The notes under the pieces were generated by a model that saw only the letters and a program-made list of their open reading frames with translations, made no database searches and was not told where the DNA came from. A stretch of 64,000 bases of DNA from Gonocerus acuteangulatus (lineage: Eukaryota > Arthropoda > Insecta > Hemiptera > Coreidae): contig OX328125.1 in the NCBI GenBank assembly GCA_946811695.1, positions 38,432,227-38,496,226 on the forward strand, given 5' to 3'. A program made the translations under genes and the position numbers. Numbering within the stretch: position 1 is the first letter of the stretch; each line of letters starts with the position of its first letter. Positions 55,488 through 64,000 of this stretch are shown here, piece by piece.

Positions 55488-56846
55488 CCTGGGGTTCGGA
55501 ATTTTCAATCAAATTTCTGCAATGAACTAAACAAAAATGAATTACTCTGGGAACATGGAATTATTTTATCTCTGGCAGACGGTTTATGTGATGAAAAAAT
55601 TAATTGAAAGAAAAGGCCATGTTGTATACGCTGTAGAATTTTAATCACCGAAGTTTAATGAAGAATTTTGGATTTTATCATATTTGGATTGGAATATAGA
55701 CTCAATCAGAGGTACGTTGATTGAATTGGATCTAAATCAAGTTATTCGCTTGGGCAATCCGACTATCACCGGCAACGCTATCTAAATATAGCAGGGGAAT
55801 TAAATTACTCCTGCACCATCACTACAAGCGAATCTACGTGCGAAGAGAATTGTGGCAAGGATTTTCACAAACGTTGTATTTTTTTTTTTTTGTATGTGTG
55901 TATATATGTATGCTTTGTTTAAACAAGTTGTTGGAATATATATTTATTTTCTCCGTGGAGCGACATATGTTTTAGCAAAAGCTTAAATCAAATATGACTC
56001 TGGGTGAAACTCCAATAACAGGAATAACAATTTTGAATTGTAATAAATGGAGGCTAATATTGCGTGCTGCTGTGATTTTTTTACAGTTGTCCCCTGAGCA
56101 ACCCTAAATAAGCAACAGCGACTTATGCAACTTTAACATGCAACAGCAGTGCAACCGAGTCAACTGCAAATAGCCCCTTTCATGGCAGTTACATTGCTGC
56201 TTCACGGGGAACGCCTTGTTTTAACTTCATTTTTTGAACCATGAGCAGGACAATAATTCCAAAATTAATGAGTGCAAAACTTAAGTATTACAGTTAGATA
56301 ATTGTTGACATTGTGAAAATTTTATTAATAATTGCGGGGAAGACCTGGTGTTTTGGATTTCCTATTTGATGCAGTTCTACCAATGCTCAGCCAAAAAAAA
56401 ATTAGGAAGTGAAAAAAAATTTGGTTGAAGAAGAAATATTGTTATTATCATAAATTAAGTAGTATTTGTTATTTCTATTCCTTATTCAAAAGAAATCTCA
56501 CGCTCTCTTTTTATTCAGTCATCGCATCTTTGTATCCAGGAAGAGGATTTATACATCTTGGAATTATTGCTTTCTTGCTGCACAGGCCTCAACTCGAGAG
56601 TAGTTCTGGATCTAGTTTCTCCTGACCTTCTGTCCAAGACAGCCTTGTAAAGTTTTGCTGTTGTTCCGGAATTACAGCAAATAATTTGGTTACGACTGGG
56701 TTGCCAGAACACTTACTCTAGATCAGTTCCACGGGGATTGTTACTCGTAAGTGAATTAGCTAAAGATTACTATGTATTTATAAAGTGAATAAAATATTAG
56801 AAGGTGTGAACAGTTTTTACTTAACGGAATGATGTGTGATTCATTT

Positions 56847-56970
56847 ACCTCCGGCAGGAATTTTATCATCGCAGGGATGATAAAATTCCTGCCGGAGGTT
56901 GGGAATCGAACCCACCATCTCCCGCTTATGAATCCAAGGCGCTAGCCATTAGACCACGGGAGATCCCGAT
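56847..56970 (-). mobile_element. SINE A copy with 23-bp hairpin, at the edge of the palindrome 2 spacer
   Basis: CCTCCGGCAGGAATTTTATC...GATAAAATTCCTGCCGGAGG forms a hairpin with 23-bp perfect arms and a 5-base loop. It is followed by the minus-strand SINE A body: B box GGTTCGATTCCC, A-box region TGGTCTAATGGCTAGCG and GGGATCTCCCG at 56970. Confidence 0.82.
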
Positions 56971-57079
56971 AATTTAGTTATTATCGGGTAAATGTTCTTC
57001 AAAATATGGCCGGATTTGTGAATCTCAGACACAATTTTAATGGTCCGGCCTCAGCGAATTGGTGAAAGAATCATGTCGA

Positions 57080-57245
57080 TATCATTTTCTAAACTAGATA
57101 CATAAAATAAAGCATTTTTAACCTATTTTATTTTATTCCTCACCTCCTAAGGCGCATTGGACGGAACGCTCGGACAAGTGTCAACTATTTTTCGATGCAG
57201 AAAAAAATGGAGCAAATCGGTGACCCCACCACTGTATACTCTCAC
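57080..57245 (+). repeat. Segment shared by palindrome 2 spacer and palindrome 1 arms
   Basis: ATCATTTTCTAA..., TAAAATAAAGCAT, AAGGCGCATTGGACGGAA, ACTATTTTTCGATGCAGA and CCACCACTGTATACTC occur in this order at 51571-51768, and inverted at 51120-51317. Roughly 85-90% alike by eye. Confidence 0.8.
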
Positions 57246-57667
57246 TGTCGGACAATGCTGTATTGTGCTAATACGCTATTCCTAACTGATCTATTTATTT
57301 TCTCTCTATCGCCTTTAATTTAAAAATTGATCATTTATCTTTTTTATAATTAACATTCGTTATTATTACATAAAACTGTCTACAAACCGACCAGTAACTA
57401 TTGTAGAGACCATGACGAAATCTGACTTGAGCAAAACCATAAAGCAACCATGCGACGATAGATGTATGTACATATATGTACATCAACTCTTACGAGGATC
57501 ATATTTGGCTCCTATTAGATGAAGATTTTAATAAATGTTTCAAAAATTCTTTTCCGTGTGCAACCATAATAGCTAAATACCTTTAGAATATACTAATAAT
57601 CAAAATGTTCATCTAAAAAGAAATATATCTCAAACTGTTAGAAATACTAAGAAACCATTATCAGAGA

Positions 57668-60600
57668 AAATGAATCACACATCATTCCGTTAAGTAAAAA
57701 CTGTTCACACCTTCTAATATTTTATTCACTTTATAAATACATAGTAATCTTTAGCTAATTCACTTACGAGTAACAATCCCCGTGGAACTGATCTAGAGTA
57801 AGTGTTCTGGCAACCCAGTCGTAACCAAATTATTTGCTGTAATTCCGGAACAACAGCAAAACTTTACAAGGCTGTCTTGGACAGAAGGTCAGGAGAAACT
57901 AGATCCAGAACTACTCTCGAGTTGAGGCCTGTGCAGCAAGAAAGCAATAATTCCAAGATGTATAAATCCTCTTCCTGGATACAAAGATGCGATGACTGAA
58001 TAAAAAGAGAGCGTGAGATTTCTTTTGAATAAGGAATAGAAATAACAAATACTACTTAATTTATGATAATAACAATATTTCTTCTTCAACCAAATTTTTT
58101 TTCACTTCCTAATTTTTTTTTGGCTGAGCATTGGTAGAACTGCATCAAATAGGAAATCCAAAACACCAGGTCTTCCCCGCAATTATTAATAAAATTTTCA
58201 CAATGTCAACAATTATCTAACTGTAATACTTAAGTTTTGCACTCATTAATTTTGGAATTATTGTCCTGCTCATGGTTCAAAAAATGAAGTTAAAACAAGG
58301 CGTTCCCCGTGAAGCAGCAATGTAACTGCCATGAAAGGGGCTATTTGCAGTTGACTCGGTTGCACTGCTGTTGCATGTTAAAGTTGCATAAGTCGCTGTT
58401 GCTTATTTAGGGTTGCTCAGGGGACAACTGTAAAAAAATCACAGCAGCACGCAATATTAGCCTCCATTTATTACAATTCAAAATTGTTATTCCTGTTATT
58501 AGAGTTTCACCCAGAGTCATATTTGATTTAAGCTTTTGCTAAAACATATGTTGCTCCACGGAGAAAATAAATATATATTCCAACAACTTGTTTAAACAAA
58601 GCATACATATATACACACATACAAAAAAAAAAAATACAACGTTTGTGAAAATCCTTGCCACAATTCTCTTCGCACGTAGATTCGCTTGTAGTGATGGTGC
58701 AGGAGTAATTTAATTCCCCTGCTATATTTAGATAGCGTTGCCGGTGATAGTCGGATTGCCCAAGCGAATAACTTGATTTAGATCCAATTCAATCAACGTA
58801 CCTCTGATTGAGTCTATATTCCAATCCAAATATGATAAAATCCAAAATTCTTCATTAAACTTCGGTGATTAAAATTCTACAGCGTATACAACATGGCCTT
58901 TTCTTTCAATTAATTTTTTCATCACATAAACCGTCTGCCAGAGATAAAATAATTCCATGTTCCCAGAGTAATTCATTTTTGTTTAGTTCATTGCAGAAAT
59001 TTGATTGAAAATTCCGAACCCCAGGATCTTTGTATTTTTAGCGCGTTTCCGGAAATTCCGGGACATTAGAGGATATTAAATCTTTAGAACATTTCGATAT
59101 TTATTTTACCAACAGTATTTTTATGAAACTAGAAGAATAAATTCATACAACTATTAAAACGAATTTAAATATGTGTTAGATGACTTTTTGCAAAAGAGTA
59201 ATGTTTCAATCGGTTAAAAGTTAGATATTTAGTATTATTTTGTTAATCGTTGCAATGATTTAGTAAAAAAATATATTATCTTTCACCTTGAAGACATGCT
59301 TGGGTTAAGGATATAATATTTTATGGATAAATATGAACCATTCTTAAAACATGGCTTGTTATTTAAAGAATTAAAATATCTTTATTTTCTACTATTAAAC
59401 TCCCATTTTATTCTTTAAATTGGCTGAAGACGGGTTATAAGTTCTGAAACTACACAATCTAGGCGCACGGTAGTGAGCCAGGCCAAGTTCCGGTCTAAGC
59501 ATACTGAGTGTATATTACAGGAGGTCTTAGAGCCGATTGTTACCCCCTCATAACTTTCAACCAGGTAAAGATAAAGTTATGAAATTTTTCAGAGGTATTA
59601 TAATACTAGATGTGAGTAAAACTGGAAATTTTCATAATTCTACACCGAATAGTTTCTGAGATATAAGCGATCGAAAATCGGGATTTATAGGACTCACTGA
59701 CTCATCAAAATTATTTGGCACTTCCCATGATGCTAGAGACTTGAAATTTTGCAGGATGATAGATATGAGGGTGTTATTAAAGGACAAAATCGAAAAATCC
59801 TGAAAAGTTGTGTTTGAGTCCGCTTCTGGGGCGGGGGTGCCAGTTTTGCACTTCCTTCGGAAACCCACCATTCCGTCGGAAACCCATGATGTGGGGTATC
59901 AAATGAATCGTCTCGGTATGAAGAACCTATATTTGATGTTTTAAAAAACATTTAGACGCATATAGGCTTGGTCAAAATCTTATAGCAGGTATATTCTTAA
60001 ACTTGGCAATGTTTTATGTGTGCCGAAATTATCTTTCGATAGAAAACTAAACATTGCCAAGTTTAAGAATAGACCTGGTTGAGGAAAGTGATATTTTAGT
60101 AACTGGATATAAGTATTCTTATTGTTGTTTTTAAAGTTCAGTTGAAGTGTCTTTACTGTTCTTAGTAAGTAACTAATAGGTCTTTAAGTAATGAACTTGG
60201 ACATTTCTTTCTTGTATCATCTCTTGTATTGGCAAATATTTTTGGTTGAAAATATGGTACACTTAATACACCAACTCATACTACTTTTTTGGAGTGTAGG
60301 ATGGTAAGGCGTTTTTTGGGGGTTTTAGGAGGGGATATTTCTCGCTTTTTCGGGAGGGGAGTGTTTCTTTGAGGGAGGAGCTTGGCCTCTATTTCACATT
60401 TATGTTTTTTTGTGGTAAGATATACATGTAAAATTTGGAATGTTGAACTACCCATCTTCTTTGAATTCTACACATCTTATAAAAAAATAAATATCTAAAT
60501 AATTTTATATTTATATTGCCAAAGTTGCGGGACTCTTAAAAAAATAAAGATAAAAATGTGAGTTATTTTGGAACTTTATTCCGAGGTTGGTTAACAGGTA

Positions 60601-61377
60601 ACTTACCGAAAGAGATAGCGACTTTTAAAAAAAATTACCCACAAAGATTCCTGTAACCCGAGCTGCATGCTAATTGTACTAGCACCTTTACCTTATTAGC
60701 ATTAATTTATTATAAGTAGCTGGGGAAAGAAGAGCTTTAGTATTATTTAACCTACTACGTATATACTTAGAAAGATTATAGAATATATATTTTTTTAAAT
60801 TTTAAATAAGATATTTGAGGTTTTTTTTTATTAGAAGCTTTGTTCATGAGGAATAACGTTTTAAGCTCCAACTTCTGATAAATGTAGAATTACTTTTCGA
60901 AAAGCAGGGATATCTACAAAAAAAACCTTATTATAAAGGAAGTGCGTTGAAGAGTTTATCGGTTGTATAGATGTTGAGGTTGCTTTTACAGAATTTTGAA
61001 GAATGTAAGAATATTCTAACTGTCATGAATTGTTTTAGAAATTTGACTATCAAAAAATCTAGTACATAAAGATAGATTAATTTCGATAGTTGAAAAAAAA
61101 ATTGAAAGTCGTTTTCCTTTCACGGTTGCATTTATGGTTAAGAAAAAGGACCCGCAGCATTGATTGTTAGGCTGTAATGACTCCATTTCTAAGGTCGTGG
61201 GTTCGATTCCCACTCGGGTGGTGGCATATGTCCAAAATAAACCAATCGCTAGAAAATATTGGCTAGAAAAGAGTGTTGAACTGTAGGTAACCCATCCCAA
61301 GGATCTGGGTTATTTATAAATGGATGTACAAATTCAAATTAACATACATTTTTAGGAAATACTTTCTTTTTTCTAAA
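57668..61377 (-). repeat. Palindrome 2, right arm (3.7 kb)
   Basis: Inverse of 53145-56846 with scattered differences. The outer end is TTTTTTCTAAA at 61367-61377, after which similarity stops. Confidence 0.92.
61144..61296 (+). mobile_element. tRNA-derived SINE (family B) in palindrome 2 right arm
   Basis: Mirror copy of 53226-53378, with B box GGGTTCGATTCCC at about 61198-61210. Confidence 0.75.
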
Positions 61378-62180
61378 TCCGCAAGAAAACAGTGAATTCT
61401 TGCTGTACCTGTAGTCTTACCTGGAAAGTTGACAATTTTCAGCGATGTGCTCGCTGAGAACATTTCCTGCTATATCATCGGTGTTTATAAAGAGTGGTAA
61501 CCTGTAGATAGCCTGGCGATAATGGCCTAGAAGAAGATAAGATGTAAAAAAGAAAATATAATCTATACAAAATAATGAACAATATAGTATCTGTTCTTAG
61601 AGACTGGTTTTCGTAATTGAGTTGATGGTATCTTATATAAATAGATACAAATGTGATATTATGTTGATGTAGTAGCCTGAGGTAGATGTGGATTTATGGG
61701 AAGGTGTGATTTGTCTTGGAATCTGACATCAGGGGTATAATGTTACGTCAGAACCTTTGACTGATGTGACCTAGTCTTAGCCGCAGATTACTCTCCAACT
61801 CACAATCCTTTATCACATTCTCATTTATCTATCTACTCACTCTTTGGGTTATTCTTTAAATAAAAAAAAACACAGGAATATAACTAATATTTATGCAAAT
61901 ATTATTATTTAATTACTATTCACTACTATTTATGTATGGGGGTAATGATGAACTAAAGGAATTATTGGTCAAATTGGATATTGTAGTCATTTGGGAAATA
62001 TTGGCATTTAAACTTTTAGACCAACGGTTGACACGCCTTAAATTCAACCAAAAAAAAAAAAAAAAAAAAAAAAAAAACTTTTAGACAAAACAATAAATAT
62101 ATAAAAATGATGTAATAATAATAATCACATATAAATTCGGAGAAAATAATTTGAATTGTATTAAAAAAAAGACTTAATAG
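61378..62180. other. Gene-free sequence
   Basis: Right of the palindromes. A stretch at about 61485-61520 (GTGGTAACCTGTAGATAGCC) may be the tail of a SINE B. An A-run of about 29 lies at 62050-62078. No gene. Confidence 0.4.
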
Positions 62181-62245
62181 ACCTTTTTTTTTTTTTAATT
62201 GTTGGTGCTGCTCCGGCTGCCAGGGTCATTAGCACCACTTGCTTT
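62181..62245 (-). mobile_element. SINE tail fragment
   Basis: A T-run followed by GGTGCTGCTCC...CAGGGTCATTAGCACC mirrors the arrangement of the SINE A tail (T-run, GGCGCATCT, AGGTCATTAGCGCC) with substantial sequence difference. Probably a related SINE family. Confidence 0.45.
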
Positions 62246-64000
62246 TAACGGAACGAAGAAATTTGACAACTTGTTGGCGCCAATAAAACTACTATTATCG
62301 ACACATCGGTTCTTCGTTTTTAACAAATATTAGACGAATCATTAATCTAAACCTAAAACTCAAACTAAATAAATAAGGTATTTACATGTTTAATCACTAA
62401 TAATGACTCATACAGTAAATTCATTAATACACAATATACACACATTCAATAATTTTTAATAATCTCAAAACATTCTCATAATAAATACAAGCACAAGTCA
62501 TATATACACGGGAAGCATGCTTTTCTACTAACGGACGGTTCGGTATCTCTCTCGTACTTCAGCGGTGTGTCTGAAAGGGTTGGAAGGCTCTTTATCAACG
62601 GCGTTTCGGATGTGCTTATTGCTAAGGTTGGCTAGGTTTAGGCTCTACGAAGGATAGGAAGTAGCTGCAGGAAAAAAGGGGATTATCTACTTTCATCTGC
62701 TGCAGAAAGGTGTACTTGGGACAAAGGGGAAAGAATGTATGTAACAGGATTGCGTAAAATCTTTGGCTAGAAGCATGGTCGCTACAGGAATTTGTCTGCA
62801 GAAAGATATTGGCTGGATTGTAGGAAGCAGATGATCCTTGACCAGGCAAAGAAGATTACAAAAGAAAGTCGAAATTCGGAAGAGGTCCAATCATTTATGA
62901 CTCCCAAGGGATTGGCGGGCAGGAGGCTACAATAGATTGGAGTGATCAGGTCTCAAGACACAGATCAGCTGGAAGGAGCTTAGGTATAAAACGGCCACAG
63001 ATCCGAGCAACGGAGACATTTTGCACACCACTAACGAAAACGCATTAAGTACCCTCCGTAGGTGGTCCGTTGTATTTCTGGTTGAAATTATTGGCTTAAG
63101 AAACCACACAGCTCCATACAGATGTATGCTAGAATGTAGGTGGAGGTTATTTTTAAATTGAAAAACAATCAACTGTGAAATTCGATTAGTCCTTTTATAA
63201 ATTTCCTTCGTATATGTAAATCATTAATCTAATTTATTGTGTTTGATTTATTTTTAAAGTAATTATTTATGCAGTGCACACGCTTAACTGAAATTTTATT
63301 AAATATATTTTTTATTCTGGAATGCGAACTTATATTTCTCTAATATTTCTTCTAATATTTATTGAGAACAAGTGACAACAGTAGAACGAACCTAACCCTG
63401 CAAAAGAAGACCAGTTTCCTCCGAGTTCTTCGACTGAATAGTAAAGAAGACGGAAGGACAAGTCGTAAAGCTGACCCAGATAGAGAAGACAAGATGGGAT
63501 CTGGCGGAGGTGTTGAAGAGTGACCAAACTCCAATGACATCACTACATCCTGATCCTTCCAAGGATCCTGGGTAATAAAGCACATCCTTCCTTATAGTCC
63601 TCAAGGCCTGTCCTGGGGGATTTACTTCTGGTCCTTGGGCCCTTCTCCTTATTCCCTCTTGCTTTATTTCATTCATTGATTTCACTTTTTTTACTTCCAG
63701 TAAATTTTTAGTAGTAGTACATATAAAGTAAATTTCATTATGAATGTAAGTAATATCGATAGTAGGATTTTTACAAACAAATTTAGATAACCATATAGAT
63801 CAGATTTGAAATATATTGGCTAAAATCCAGGAATATATCTAACCCTCTGGAACTACAAGATACCGAAATTGACCAAATTGAAACTCAAATTACCAATTTT
63901 AACTAATATCCAAATTAATAATTTTCCCATACTGAAAGAAATGTTTGGTTTATTCCCACAATACCTCGGATTACTTTGTGGGTCCTAAGAGAAATATGTG
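62246..64000. other. Unassigned sequence
   Basis: Overlapping short minus frames at 62622-62890 and 63330-63685 show no known motif, start context or splice pattern, and overlap each other in different frames. Composition is less AT-biased at 62,500-63,170. No gene supported. Confidence 0.4.

Larger units (their letters stand above)
53145..56846 (+). repeat. Palindrome 2, left arm (3.7 kb)
   Basis: Mirrored by 57668-61377. Mirrored coordinates sum to 114,514 in the inner part and 114,522 at the outer end, so there are only a few small indels. At least ten substitutions are visible (for example around 54650, 54735, 54750, 54795, 54975), so this palindrome is older than palindrome 1. No gene: the frames at 54643-54882 and 56425-56712 have no motif and are simply repeated in the other arm. 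Confidence 0.92.
56847..57667. other. Palindrome 2 spacer (821 bp)
   Basis: Unique to the centre. It holds a SINE A copy (56847-56970) and a 170-bp segment (57080-57245) that also occurs in both arms of palindrome 1 (51120-51317 and 51571-51768). 57540-57600 resembles the H8 3' end (GTGTGCAACCATAATAGC). No gene. Confidence 0.85.

Noticed and set aside
54643..59871. 79-codon frame present in both arms of palindrome 2
   Set aside because: Changes between arms alter residues freely (Met/Val, Lys/Asn, Gln/Pro), with no sign of coding constraint.
49743..61377. Dismissing both palindromes as assembly artefacts
   Set aside because: Palindrome 2 has scattered substitutions and indels between arms and a unique 821-bp spacer. 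Palindrome 1 remains open to doubt, so the caveat is kept in its finding.

Overview
This is AT-rich eukaryotic DNA from an invertebrate nuclear genome that is almost wholly built of transposable elements and simple repeats. The mix suggests an arthropod or a similar invertebrate: tRNA-derived SINEs, Helitron/Helentron-type elements, a Jockey-type LINE tail, a Ty3/gypsy element with very short LTRs, and about twenty long (TA)n arrays. I cannot name the species. I recognise no complete host gene. The only long coding region is the polyprotein of the Ty3/gypsy element at 11,330-16,648 (minus strand).

Layout. 1-1.6 kb: a Helitron-type repeat with an inverted 3' half. 1.6-6.6 kb: degraded repeats and one intact SINE with a 12-bp target duplication. 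6.6-8.2 kb: full-length non-autonomous Helentron-like element H1. 8.2-11.3 kb: small foldback elements and a C-run repeat. 11.3-16.65 kb: the LTR retrotransposon, set inside a (TA)n array. 18.06-18.86 kb: an 800-bp Helitron with textbook ends. 21.7-24.2 kb: opposed hexanucleotide satellites. 25.3-26.9 kb: two SINE copies and a decayed Helentron-like copy. 27.7-31.6 kb: a TA-flanked long-inverted-repeat element broken by two Helentron-like insertions in opposite orientation. 32-39 kb: LINE scraps, foldback elements, opposed SINEs with (TA)n tails and a second Helentron-like subfamily. 39.4-40.9 kb: a higher-order satellite built from a 17-bp unit. 42-46.2 kb: an inverted-repeat element with a cysteine-rich mini-ORF, a MITE with a readable empty site, and a 5'-truncated Jockey-type LINE. 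47.9-49.6 kb: a palindrome nested in a palindrome. 49.74-61.38 kb: two very large palindromes laid end to end. 61.4-64 kb: nothing recognised beyond one SINE-tail scrap.

Most elements are non-autonomous and depend on machinery encoded elsewhere. The gypsy element encodes gag, protease, reverse transcriptase, RNase H and integrase in one frame interrupted by two stop codons. Its LTRs differ at a single base, so it is young. Nested insertions give a partial relative chronology: the long-inverted-repeat element before the Helentron-like insertions, and Helentron-like debris before the 44-kb MITE.

The strongest unusual signals are the abutting palindromes whose centres both carry the same SINE hairpin and the same flanking repeat, the gag-UGA-pol arrangement, and two Helentron-like subfamilies whose 5' and 3' subterminal repeats differ in matching ways while the overall architecture is kept.
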